Source: Larix sibirica
Lineage: Eukaryota > Streptophyta > Pinopsida > Pinales > Pinaceae
Length of the DNA: 14,135 nt
Assembly: GCA_004151065.3 (NCBI GenBank)
Contig: NWUY0300028673.1
Span: 36,576-50,710, forward strand
Direction of reading: 5' to 3'
Shown here: positions 6,638 through 14,135 of the stretch, one piece after another
How positions within the stretch are numbered: the first letter of the stretch is position 1
Layout of the letters: every line of letters begins with the position of its first letter
The notes under the pieces: model-generated
Database searches by the model: none
The model's input: the letters and a program-made list of their open reading frames with translations, nothing else
What the model was told of the DNA's origin: nothing
Translations under genes and position numbers: made by a program

Positions 6638-8230
6638 AGTTTCTAGTAAAATATTTGACCCCATTTGGAACCTTTGAAGAATGAAAATACTGAGAAAAAT
6701 GTGTTACACGATTACAACTACAAGTATAGTCATCAAGACATAAAGAAAACCCATATATTAATATAAAAAATCACTTTATACTTGAGTGTCTTGCTGTAAG
6801 TATAATTCCAACACACTTTTGGCATTGTCCTGCACAAATTAAACGTTGAACTCCACCTAGAGAGATTGCACACATAATTGTAACTATAATGAAAGTTGGA
6901 AAGGATCCACTTTTTTTTTTCTCGAATGATAATTTGTATCAGATAAACATATGACAACAATAAGGAGAGAGAGAGAGCCTTTTATGTTTTTTATGTGCTT
7001 ACAAGGTTATGTGGGGAAGAGAGATCACCTTTTATTTTTTTGAGGTGCTTATTACAAGTGTTATATTGGGAGGCTTCTATCTCATTGATGCTTGTTTCCC
7101 TTCTTGTTGGTATTTTCGGGGATGGATTCATGAGTAGGTGCATGTCTAATTTCCTTATTAATTTTACAAATTATAAATATAATTAATCATAAATAATACA
7201 AAATTACATTTAGAGTACACAAGAATATTTGGAGTAAAGAGAATGTTTGAAAGATGAATATCAAACAAAAGATAGAGACAGTTATTTTCCACCAAGTATA
7301 GATAGTCTATTGTAGATGCCACTTTCTAGAAAGGTTATGATACCACCAAGGTGAAGAGGATTAATATCGAATTCACATGGAAAGTCTCTCCATCTCAAGA
7401 GAAAGAAGAATTTACTAACCAAGTTTTTCATTATTGAGTTTTTTTAAATAGAACATCTATTTGGAACCCATGATACATGTCCCACACAACACAATGAGAA
7501 TTCTTCTTTTTCTACTCAATTATCCCTTATAAGTCTCTACCTCGAGTGCTCTTAAATGTGGGTGTAGAAAGGTCCAAGTTGATGTCCATAAACTCTAGCA
7601 GAATGTTCCTTAGTTCTTGTCTCTTCAAAAGGTTATAATGGTTTGTTTTCATGGTTGTTTAATTTCTTAGTATGGCAACCCCTTTTTCCAAGGTAAAATC
7701 CCCCTTTCTCTTCTCCACACCACTACAAAAAATAGCTTCCTCTCCCATACGAATTTCCCCTCTTTTGCATGAATGAAGGATGGAAAGAAGAGTCATAATC
7801 CAACTCTTTCTACATCCTAAAATGTAGGGGGGACAAGTTTTTATTCTATAAGAGGTGGTTGTCTAAATCTAGGAATTAGTTATACACACTTCTCTTGTCT
7901 CTCATTTAACTATAGGCTAGGTTCAATACCAACATTATAAAAGTGAAGACCAGTGTGATGAAAAGGTAGCTAGGCATATTGGCATTCCCTTAGACCCCTT
8001 ACCTTTCCCCTCTTGTGGTACCATATCCCCTTTATACACCCATGCTCAATCAATCTTGGTTATTTTATCAACTACAAATTATCCATGTCTACAAATATTT
8101 ACAACCACCACGATATCTCTAGTTCATGGTATAATAAAGAATGGTAGTTCAAAAAATATCTAGCAAATCATCTAAGAATATATACAAGCTTAACTTTAGA
8201 TAATTCAAAAGGTTAAAATGAAGACATTAC
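6638..8230. other. Long gene-poor stretch
   Basis: No convincing gene or transposon was found. Open frames occur at 6733-6960 (minus, 75 codons) and 6995-7186 (plus, 63 codons), but both are of chance length and of low-complexity hydrophobic composition. A diverged 50-bp duplication at 6967-7071 is listed separately. The part from 7190 to 8230 shows CA- and TC-rich tracts on the plus strand with no recognised motif. Confidence 0.45.
6967..7071. repeat. Diverged 50-53 bp tandem duplication
   Basis: Both units carry a GA-rich start, then CCTTTTAT followed by a T-rich run, GTGCTT, ACAAG and a TTAT..TGGGGA-like end. Anchor words are offset by 50 bp (6978 and 7028; 6995 and 7045), rising to 53 bp at ACAAG (7001 and 7054) because of a small insertion in the second unit. 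Confidence 0.7.
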
Positions 8231-8312
8231 ACTAGGGTTTATCACCAAACTTTAATATTCTTTCCTTCTTAGGGCAGAAATCCTAACCCTAGGAATAACC
8301 AAAAAACCCTAG
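8231..8312. promoter_or_regulatory. Cluster of telo-box-like words
   Basis: Three AACCCTAG words occur in about 80 bases: CTAGGGTTT at 8232-8240 (inverted), AACCCTAGG at 8285-8293, and AAACCCTAG at 8304-8312. Such boxes are common in plant promoters and leaders of ribosomal-protein and other growth-related genes. They may instead be decayed interstitial telomeric repeat. No downstream coding sequence supports a promoter here. Confidence 0.3.
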
Positions 8313-8350
8313 AGCTCCAAGACAAGAGAGACCAAGTACATGTACAAACC

Positions 8351-8381
8351 AGAGAGAGAGAGAGAGAGGGGGGGGGGGGGG
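8351..8381. repeat. (AG)9 microsatellite followed by a 14-G run
   Basis: AG dinucleotides occupy 8351-8368 and merge into a run of 14 G at 8368-8381. The compound GA/G tract is likely to vary in length, and the G-run length could be a sequencing or assembly artefact. It lies shortly before the GC-rich LTR-like block. Confidence 0.97.
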
Positions 8382-8481
8382 AGCGATCATCACCAATTTA
8401 TTCCTCACCAATGTAGGACATAAGACCCCCTTGTGGATAACCCCATTAGAATATAAGGATCATGGTATGTTGTGACTTATA

Positions 8482-9060
8482 TGTTGCCGCAACTAGTGCG
8501 GAAAAACACACTAAGAGGAGAGGAAAATTTATAGGTGTAGAAGAAATTCCAAGACACCATAAGTTAGGTGTATACCACTATTATTTCACACATACATACA
8601 TGCACAACAATTTCCATAAAGGAGGAGGGTCAGAAGGTTAAGTACAAAAGCACCCTCACCCTTTAGTTGTTTTTGTGACCTTTCTTTGCCACCGTGGGCA
8701 CCCTGTTACCCATGCCCTGCCACATAGGGCATGCTCCTTCTACCACCCTGCCACATCGGGCACCCTGTTATTACCTCACTATCGACATCTGCACCGTGCC
8801 ACCTCTTCCATTTAAACACCCTCCTACCTGTTCAACCTCAATGCCGACGTCTGCACCATGTCGCCTCTTCCATTTCGGCACCCTCCTACCTGTTCCATCG
8901 TGGGCACCCTGTCACTGTCAACACTATGGCACCTATTCCACTTAGGCCACCTTGATGGCGTTCTTGTTTCGGTTGCGGATTTAGAAGCTTGTACGTGGAT
9001 TGGACGTGGAGCTTGGTTCTAGAGCCTACGGGATTCGACAACGTATTTTTCCAAGTAAGT
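8482..9060 (+). mobile_element. Possible LTR or leader-exon block, GC-rich with internal repeats
   Basis: TGTTG at 8482 starts a segment whose right part (8690-9050) is strikingly rich in C and CpG. Just after it, TTTGGTATCA at 9062-9071 resembles the start of the TGGTATCAGAGC primer-binding site that plant Ty1/copia elements use with initiator Met-tRNA, but only about eight bases agree. The other reading is a leader exon ending at a perfect plant donor, CCAA|GTAAGTAT (GT at 9054). No second LTR, gag, protease or reverse transcriptase sequence was recognised, so if it is an element it is a solo or truncated LTR. The exact right edge and target duplication are not visible. Confidence 0.3.
8697..8914. 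repeat. GC-rich degenerate minisatellite (31-bp and 62-bp units)
   Basis: CCCTGCCACAT(A/C)GGGCA occurs at 8715 and 8746, a 31-bp spacing. CGAC(A/G)TCTGCACC starts a 62-bp unit at 8783 and another at 8845, each continuing CCTCTTCCATTT and CACCCTCCTACCTGTTC. The phrase GGGCACCCTGT occurs at 8697, 8758 and 8902, linking the two unit types. The 74- and 83-codon frames over this block simply translate the repeat (CHIGH, TSAPC words) and are not real genes. Confidence 0.85.
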
Positions 9061-9075
9061 ATTTGGTATCAATAA

Positions 9076-9772
9076 TCCGTTATCAATAGGTGATGAGTGT
9101 TTTTCAATTGCAACACTGAATTCCCAAAAACAAATCAATATTTGAGATATTAATTGAATTTTTTTTTTGAAAAAAGTGGAGCTTTTTCACTGTTTGTGTG
9201 TTGGATTCAAAAGGAACTTATTAGTTGAATCGGTTTAGATTGGTATTGATTGATAATGGTTTTTAAAATTTACTATGTAACATATTCAATTGGAATTATT
9301 TTTTGGGTTGATAGATATACCGTATGGATTAGGTGTCAAGTGTAATTTGAATCATCGGCCTCTCGATCTGTTAGCCTGAATAGGGGAAAAATCTATCCTG
9401 GCACTTGTGATATGATTCATACCAATGTTTCCATACTTGGTAGCTTTCATAGGTTTAACCTTTATCTTAAATTCCATAAATTCTCAATTAAGTCAAACAT
9501 TTATTGATATGTCAATGCGGTTAAAAAAGGCTAGAATAAACTGTAGAATTGTATTGCATGTTGGAATACTCTAGGTCCATTACATCACTTTTTAAAAATG
9601 TCCGATAACAAAATATCACTCTACATATTTTCGTGAACTCTTGGCTAATCAATTCCATTGAATCGTAGTCATCATCTGTGTAAGAAAGCTATGATTCATT
9701 TCAAATTCTAGTAGCTTCTAACTTCCCTGGAAACTCCTCCAAATTTAGATTGATGGAAACCTTGCAAAGCAT
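9076..9772. other. Gene-poor stretch after the LTR-like block
   Basis: If the upstream block is an LTR, this would be the internal region, but no retroelement protein is readable. On the minus strand a short ATG-started frame ends near 9350 (words YGNIGMNHITSARIDF); it is about 32 codons and may be chance. Otherwise nothing was recognised. Confidence 0.35.
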
Positions 9773-9949
9773 TTAGGAACATGGTCTCTGGGATTCAGTG
9801 TAAAATTGCGTGAAGCGATGCACCCAAGCACCTAAGAAATGCTCGAATTGTTCTAAATGATGCCTTGTAATTATGAGATCAGATTGATTATCATCCAAGC
9901 ATGTAGTAGCTTTGTGGAGGACACCTTGCAAATTCTCACGAGTGCAAAC
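9773..9949 (-). CDS. Exon-like frame with a strong splice acceptor, unrecognised protein (partial)
   Basis: On the minus strand, TTTTTAGATTCATTAGACTTTCAG is a textbook plant 3' splice site ending at 9950. The next 58 codons are open in phase 0 to a TAA at 9775-9773, so this could be the last coding exon of a minus-strand gene. The peptide has balanced, globular-looking composition: LQGVLHKATTCLDD, an acid-basic DLIITRHHLEQFE helix-like run, and FLGAWVHRFTQFY, aromatic and rich in charged residues. This frame is short of a definite call, and earlier exons to the right were not found within the window. The family was not recognised. It could instead be a remnant of a processed or fragmented gene. 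Confidence 0.35.
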   Translation of the reverse strand, partial: VCTRENLQGVLHKATTCLDDNQSDLIITRHHLEQFEHFLGAWVHRFTQFYTESQRPCS

Positions 9950-11488
9950 CTGAAAGTCTAATGAATCTAAAAATTAAAACGAAATAGAAATGTATTATAT
10001 GCCTTAATCCATCCATGCCTTATATAAGGCGCCAAATTAAAACGCCTTACAACAGTTAAAGAACTCATTAAAATAGTGAAAGTTGGAGATAATACCCATC
10101 AATACTGAAATAATATCTCAATGAGGTTGATAGAGTTCACTTAGGTGTGGCACATAGGATTAATGAGGGTAGAGGGAATACATGAATCTAGATATATTGA
10201 ATAATTTTGCTACTGTTGGGACCATTGGTAGTCATAAGATATTGAGGGTTGTGTTGTAAGGAGGTAGTTCTCAATGTGTTGAGGAACAATATATGCCACA
10301 TCACTTGTGTGGAATATGTATCTAAAACTTGGATGATTAATTAGTATTCTTTATCTTCTTGTTGGAGCCTTTCAAATTATGTTTTTTTACTTTTCTATAG
10401 TAAGGGTGCATCTTTATCATCTATCACTCCATTCCACATAGGGTGTTGAATGAATGACTAACTAGTTTCTAACACCTAGAAAGGATGATGAGTGTGTAAG
10501 GCTAGTAGTATCCTTCCAAAATATTGTTGATGTATATTTCAGATGACTCTATTATTCCTTGAAACTACATACAAATATTCACTCTCTAAGGGTGCACACT
10601 TTATACATTCTTGACTTGACCACATTTTTTTGTCAACCATAGGCCCCAGGGAATTTCTAAAGGTGAGAGGAACTAGACTCTATTCGTAGGTACAAAGGCA
10701 TAATGGTAGCATCAACATAATAATGCAAAAGTTGATGATGAAATTTAGGAAATATAATACACTTATTTCTCATCTTCAAGAATAGACCAAGAGTAACAAT
10801 ATCCATAAAAAATCAATAATGTTCCATCTAAAACTATGGGATTGATATGTGATAATATCATATATCTATGTTGGTGTATGGAGTGTCTATATTATCAAGG
10901 GAGGGAATACTATGGATGTTTATCCAGTAAGAGTGTCAATTGAGGGTAGAATTTTCATGACATGTACAAATAGAAGGAATTAAAAGAGAGAGAGAGCAAT
11001 ATAGATCCCATCCAAAATAGGAATCCACAGTTCATGGAATGATATGTAGTGTAGGGAAATTGATTAATTGTAAATGTAGACAAACTGACATATTCAATTC
11101 AATGCACGATGAGGTGTAGGAGAAAAAGGGTGACAAATGCAAGGTAGATAATAGGAGAGTGGACACTAAGGTAGAGTATCAAAAAATAGGCATAATACTA
11201 AGTGCGTGCTATCTTGCACCATAGAGGTCAAAATCAAATGTCTACTTCTAATTCCTCTAGTCAAAAGTTGTCTATTTTGTAGAGGGTGGTGAGGTAGACT
11301 TTACTTGTCACAAACTTTAGTTGAGGTTGTCTATTGAAATGCAAAGTTTGGAGGTAAGAACAAGGATACACGATATTTTTTGGGAGGGTAAGGATAATAT
11401 AATAGGTTGTAACGTCCCATGTGTTGTGTTGAAATTCATGAATGATATAATATGTAAATGCTTGATCAAGCTTAAATTTAGGAAATAA
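9950..11488. other. Gene-poor stretch
   Basis: No convincing frame or transposon was seen. The 85-codon minus-strand frame at 11518-11261 has AT-driven composition (Tyr, Ile, Leu, Phe) and chance length. A TATA palindrome at 10017 is listed separately. If the exon at 9773-9949 belongs to a spliced gene, much of this could be its intron. Confidence 0.4.
10017..10030. promoter_or_regulatory. 14-bp palindromic TATA box
   Basis: GCCTTATATAAGGC is a perfect 14-bp palindrome containing TATATAA on both strands, followed by GCGCC. A symmetrical TATA box could in principle position polymerase in either direction. GCCTTA words also recur just outside it (10001 and 10044). No coding sequence is positioned to use it, and on the minus strand it lies within the sequence preceding the 9949 acceptor. 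Confidence 0.3.
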
Positions 11489-11544
11489 TAGAATTAATAC
11501 ATAAAGGTGAGAGAACATATAGAATTAATACATAAAGGTGAGAT
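11489..11544. repeat. 31-bp tandem duplication
   Basis: TAGAATTAATACATAAAGGT followed by GAGA begins at 11489 and again at 11520, giving an exact 31-bp period; the second unit is incomplete. The shared segment is identical over about 24 bases, so the event is recent. Confidence 0.9.
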
Positions 11545-11788
11545 GTAATGGTTAAGGGAAAGTCTTTATGGATCTATGTTAGCTAATAATTCATGATATA
11601 TATGAAATAAAATTCATCACGATGAGCAAGTCCAATGGAAAATTCAACATCATGTGGAGGATGGAAACATCATTTATGGGTATGATGACAATCAAGAGTA
11701 GAGCATTAGGGTTTCCATGGTGTGAACTAAAAGCTAGGCTAAACAACATAAATAAGAGCATGAGAGCAAGTTCCTAAATGAATAAACT

Positions 11789-11813
11789 AACAAGAGCCGC
11801 ATGCGGCAATGTC
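11789..11813. repeat. 25-bp dispersed repeat, copy A, with a 12-bp palindrome
   Basis: This segment matches 13187-13211 at 23 of 25 bases. The core, GCCGCATGCGGC (11796-11807), is a perfect palindrome here and is imperfect in the other copy (CCACATGCGGC). Both differences are G in this copy and A in the other, one of them at a CpG, as expected from deamination. Homology was not seen to extend beyond these 25 bases. Confidence 0.75.
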
Positions 11814-11815
11814 CN

Positions 11816-11954
11816 CTAGTTGAAGATACCATGGTTATGAAGAAAACTAAGTTAAAGTATATGAAAATTTTCTTTTGGGAGATGAATGTTGAAGAAGGTA
11901 CATTACCAAAATAATTTCATCTAGTTGAAGATACCATGGTTATGAAGAAAACTA
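11816..11954. repeat. 34-bp direct repeat, 105 bp apart, with an N at its edge
   Basis: CTAGTTGAAGATACCATGGT and the next 14 bases (TATGAAGAAAACTA) occur at 11816-11849 and 11921-11954 without mismatch. The only ambiguous base in the window, at 11815, directly precedes the first copy. This suggests an assembly or read conflict at the repeat boundary, or a real tandem copy-number difference. Confidence 0.92.
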
Positions 11955-11975
11955 GAGAAGGAAGCACTACCATCT

Positions 11976-12065
11976 CCACTTTTAGTTTATGGTTGAAGTC
12001 GTTATGTATGCAAGGTATATCCACTTTTAGTTTATGATTGAAGTCGTTATGTATGTAAGGTATAT
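11976..12065. repeat. 45-bp tandem duplication
   Basis: Units 11976-12020 and 12021-12065 start CCACTTTTAGTTTATG and end CAAGGTATAT or TAAGGTATAT. There are two differences: G/A in TATG(G/A)TTGAAG and C/T near the end, both transitions. Confidence 0.95.
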
Positions 12066-12530
12066 AAACCATATTACTTTCATTGGGGTCACATTGTTCA
12101 AACTTGTATTTAATTTCACAAACATATTATTACAAAAATATGAAAGTGTGGTATATTTAATTTGGATTATCAAGATCAAAATCCAATATAATTAAAAATA
12201 TATATATATATATAATTTTAAATTTCATTCACATAAACTATAAAACGTACTATAGAAAAAAAACCACTTGTTTATTTGTTAAATTTTATAAATTGGTTCT
12301 GTAATTTCAATCCTTCCACTATGTTTCTAATGAAGGTGGCAATTTGGGGTATTTCCCCAAGTTTGCCCGTTAGTATTTGATCATTCTTACTTGGTTATTT
12401 GTAATATTGTAGGTACTTACATCAAACCAGATCTAGATCATATTAAAGTGGGTCTTTTCATATGTTTTGAGACTGAAATAAAGGGAGGGACTTTCAGATA
12501 AGATGATATTTTAGATAGATAATTCAATTC
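12066..12530. other. AT-rich stretch, nothing recognised
   Basis: This contains an (AT)n microsatellite at about 12198-12214 in the word AAAAATATATATATATA. No gene, RNA or transposon end was recognised. Confidence 0.45.
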
Positions 12531-12750
12531 TTAACTATGAATTTTTTTTTTTAATGTGTAATATGATAACAACGAAAGCATGCTTATGTTTTTTCTGTCT
12601 TCCGGCATGCTTTTTAATAAAGCGTTGATGCTCAATATGACTTTGGCAGTAATAGTGAAGGAAAGCCTTGGAGTGTTGATCAAGGAGAAGGAAGCCGTTG
12701 GATTTATTTTCCATGCAAAGATTAGTTGAAAACATATAAACAATAATCAA
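12531..12750. other. Segment open in three frames on two strands, status unclear
   Basis: Two overlapping minus-strand frames (70 and 71 codons) and a 50-codon plus-strand frame (MLMFFLSSGM to VGFIFHAKIS) cover the same bases. The plus frame shows coding-like composition (VKESLGVLIKEKEAVG), and the 71-codon minus frame reads MENKSNGFLLLDQHSKAF with a basic end. Codon evidence does not decide between them, and at most one can be real. The excess of open frames may simply reflect locally few TA-containing stop words. Confidence 0.2.
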
Positions 12751-12840
12751 TTACACAAAACCATGAAATAAATGAAATCAATCAATGTTAAGAATCAATT
12801 ACACGAAACCATGAAATAAATGAAATCAATCAATGTTAAG
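12745..12840. repeat. 48-bp tandem duplication
   Basis: Units 12745-12792 and 12793-12840 start AATCAATTACAC and end ATCAATCAATGTTAAG. They differ at one base (ACACAAAACC against ACACGAAACC). This is one of the youngest duplications in the window. Confidence 0.96.
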
Positions 12841-12871
12841 AAACATTGAACGTTAGTTATGACAAAATCAT

Positions 12872-12897
12872 ATCTGATATGTGTCACATAATCAGAT
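12872..12897. repeat. Near-perfect inverted repeat, 12-bp arms
   Basis: Left arm ATCTGATATGTG (12872-12883), a one-base centre, and right arm CACATAATCAGAT (12885-12897) pair throughout except for one bulged A. Two smaller perfect palindromes overlap it: CATATCTGATATG at 12869 and TATGTGTCACATA at 12878. It could be a dimeric protein site or a cruciform. It lies at the left edge of a CpG-retaining patch that also has a G-box. Confidence 0.8.
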
Positions 12898-13060
12898 CTG
12901 GGAAGGGGTTTTGACAGGCATTCTTGTTTCCTCCGTGGATGCGTGCTCTTTAATTTGTTTTTCGTTCTGTCGCTCTTGTCACGTGCCATTCTGGAATGCA
13001 TAGTAAAATATAGTAGGGATCGATGTGAGTGCAATCGTCGACATATTTATGGTATGTGTG
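12898..13060. promoter_or_regulatory. CpG-retaining patch with a G-box
   Basis: CpG words are frequent here (CCGTGG, GCGTGC, TTCGTTC, GTCGCTC, CACGTG, ATCGATG, ATCGTCGAC), unlike the flanks. CACGTG at 12980-12985 is the plant G-box bound by bZIP and bHLH factors, and AAATATAG at 13008-13015 is a weak TATA-like word. A very basic minus-strand frame crosses the patch (13034-12795, words MARDKSDRTKNKLKS and HPRRKQE) but is of chance length. A promoter is plausible; direction is undetermined. Confidence 0.3.
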
Positions 13061-13319
13061 AATGCATTATAAACTAATTTCCTTGTGAATATGACCTGTG
13101 CATACATCTTGTTAAAGGTTCTAATTTTGCATTGGACAAGAGTATTGAAATACCAATTTCAAGGCATCCCTTTTGAATCCTTAGGGAACAAAAGCCACAT
13201 GCGGCAATGTCTTTAACAAAGCATGAAGGCTGAGTTTGCAAATGTAGGAGATTGAAAGCGAAATTATCATTTTCATGCAATAAAGCATTAGGAACAAAGC
13301 AAAGCAAAAAGTAATTGCA
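13061..13319. other. Coding-like on both strands, unresolved
   Basis: The minus strand is open for 77 codons (13307-13074; words VKDIAACGFCSLRIQKGC and LLSNAKLEPLTR). The plus strand from 13087 also reads in a coding-like way with internal stops (CIHLVKGSNFALDKSIEIPI, then stop, then REQKPHAAMSLTKHEG). Copy B of the dispersed 25-bp repeat lies at 13187-13211. Neither peptide was recognised and the strand cannot be decided. Confidence 0.2.
13187..13211. repeat. 25-bp dispersed repeat, copy B
   Basis: This matches 11789-11813 at 23 of 25 bases, 1.4 kb away and in the same orientation. Here the palindrome is broken to CCACATGCGGC, consistent with C-to-T loss at a CpG on the other strand. Flanking sequence does not match. 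Confidence 0.75.
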
Positions 13320-13654
13320 ATGGAGGTGGTGATAATGACTTTGGTAATTATTAGTCGATTGGGTTTTGGTTCGGTATGGACATGTAATTGCTTGGGAGTT
13401 TTAAATCAATGGTGAACAAATGCTGAAAACTCTTATATGGAAAGCTACTGAGGCCTCTAATTGATTATAATAAGTAAATTACGTTATAGATAATGGTAAG
13501 AGAGGTGAGGTGGTTATACTTAGGAATTATGCAATGAGACTCTATAGTGTAGTGTTGTAACGTAGAATATATTCCAAATAACATAATTATACTTACACAG
13601 TTCACATAATTATAAATATGTAGGGTGATTATTAATTTCATAGAAGAAAAATAG
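13320..13654 (+). other. Short coding-like frame, then AT-rich sequence
   Basis: From an ATG at 13330, just past the start of this stretch, a 32-codon plus-strand frame begins MEVVIMTLVIISRLG, is hydrophobic, and ends TGA. It could be chance. The rest is AT-rich and holds a minus-strand frame at 13686-13465 of chance length. An acceptor-like TTAATTTCATAG ends at 13642, before the coding-like region below. Confidence 0.2.
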
Positions 13655-14135
13655 TTTCTTGGAGTTGGAGCTGGAAGTAACGACATTGAGTCATCAAGGT
13701 TGTTTCGAGTAGCGAATGCAGAGTCGTAAATTGTTGGATTGATTTTGATTTGGATCGATGGTGAATCGGTGAAGCATATTCACAATTTGAGAGACTTGAT
13801 ATGGAGTTCCTTTGTGGTCTTCAAGCAATATGGCTTCGACATTGTTGTCATAATTGATAAGTAACATCTTGCCAGTTTAGAGACCTCCTTCCTAAATATA
13901 ATCAAATTCAAGAAATATTATATTCGTGGGCATACCATGGATGCTATTCCTGTAGTGTTTAATTCCTATCATATTATTCTTGAGATCGAAGCCTATGTTG
14001 ACTTAAAAGGGGAATTGGCTTCAAATCTTGTGATTGCAACCTATAGGAGAGAACACAGATCTACCTGTAGCCGTAGTGTTCATATTGTGGTTTGGAAGGA
14101 AGAGGAAATGTTGTATGCATTCTTTGTAGTGGGCA
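13655..14135 (+). pseudogene. Coding-like frame with two stops, cut off by the window end
   Basis: One plus-strand frame runs from 13655 to the window end (160 codons) with only two TAA stops, at 13727-13729 and 13862-13864. The last part, 13865 to the edge, is open for 90 codons and incomplete. Words seen are NDIESSRLFRVANAES; then DGESVKHIHNLRDLIW and KQYGFDIVVIIDK; then IRGHTMDAIPVVFNSYHI, IEAYVDLKGELASN and HIVVWKEEEMLYAFFVV. The alternating hydrophobic pattern of the last part suggests beta-strands. An alternative frame after the acceptor at 13642 starts KKNSFLELELEV but stops by about 13711. Transposon-derived protein or host pseudogene are both possible; no family was recognised. Confidence 0.4.

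Noticed and set aside
6995-7186. 63-codon plus-strand frame
   Set aside because: It starts inside the diverged 50-bp duplication and has chance length and T-rich hydrophobic codons.
8694-8955. Two overlapping plus-strand frames of 74 and 83 codons
   Set aside because: They translate the GC-rich minisatellite in two frames. Absence of stops follows from C-rich repeat units.
11261-11518. 85-codon minus-strand frame
   Set aside because: Composition is driven by AT content (Tyr, Ile, Thr, Leu), it overlaps the 31-bp duplication, and there is no splice or promoter support.
1-14135. CRISPR array or prokaryotic defence or operon system
   Set aside because: None of the repeats has regular unique spacers. 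There are no ribosome-binding-site-led gene runs, and the window has plant features.

Overview
This window looks like nuclear DNA of a land plant. It is strongly AT-rich with long stretches that hold no gene, GA and AT microsatellites, many diverged tandem duplications, a TATA box with the plant-type TATATAA core, telo-box-like AACCCTAG words, and a possible plant LTR end next to an initiator-Met-tRNA-like primer site. A large-genome plant such as a conifer would fit the low gene density and CpG scarcity, but that is inference; nothing here fixes the species. One ambiguous base (11815) marks it as draft assembly. There is no bacterial operon, CRISPR array, rRNA or intact tRNA.

No intact, recognisable protein gene can be called. 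Open frames of 60-93 codons exist on both strands, but at about one-third GC a window of this size should contain some tens of them by chance, so length alone is not evidence. The better coding signals are groups of adjacent stop-free frames, or frames that start at a good splice acceptor. They are: (i) plus-strand remnants between about 4.17 and 6.64 kb, strongest at 4531-5151 (206 codons with one internal stop) and 5951-6637 (frame broken by a 56-bp tandem duplication); (ii) a minus-strand exon-like frame at 9773-9949; (iii) a plus-strand frame at 13655-14135, interrupted twice and running off the window. None of the predicted peptides was recognised as a known family.

Layout: 1-640, a promoter-like block with three 60-67-bp repeats, a TATA box and a 32-bp leader repeat; 755-1860, a diverged segmental duplication with embedded minisatellites; 1860-2700, AT-rich with nothing recognisable; 2719-3345, a 304-bp tandem duplication; 3465-3990, a CpG-retaining island that resembles a gene 5' end and carries a tRNA-like T arm; 4160-6640, the decayed coding region; 6640-8230, mostly featureless; 8231-9075, telo-box words, a GA/G tract and a GC-rich repeat-bearing block that may be an LTR or a leader exon; 9075-9772, featureless; 9773-9949, the exon-like frame; 9950-11480, featureless apart from a TATA palindrome; 11489-12840, a cluster of short tandem duplications; 12841-13060, a second CpG-retaining patch with a palindrome and a G-box; 13300-14135, partial coding-like sequence.

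Nothing here forms a working multi-gene system. The most notable content is the amount of local tandem duplication (at least thirteen separate events), one of which appears to have broken a reading frame, and two isolated CpG-retaining islands that may mark gene 5' ends.
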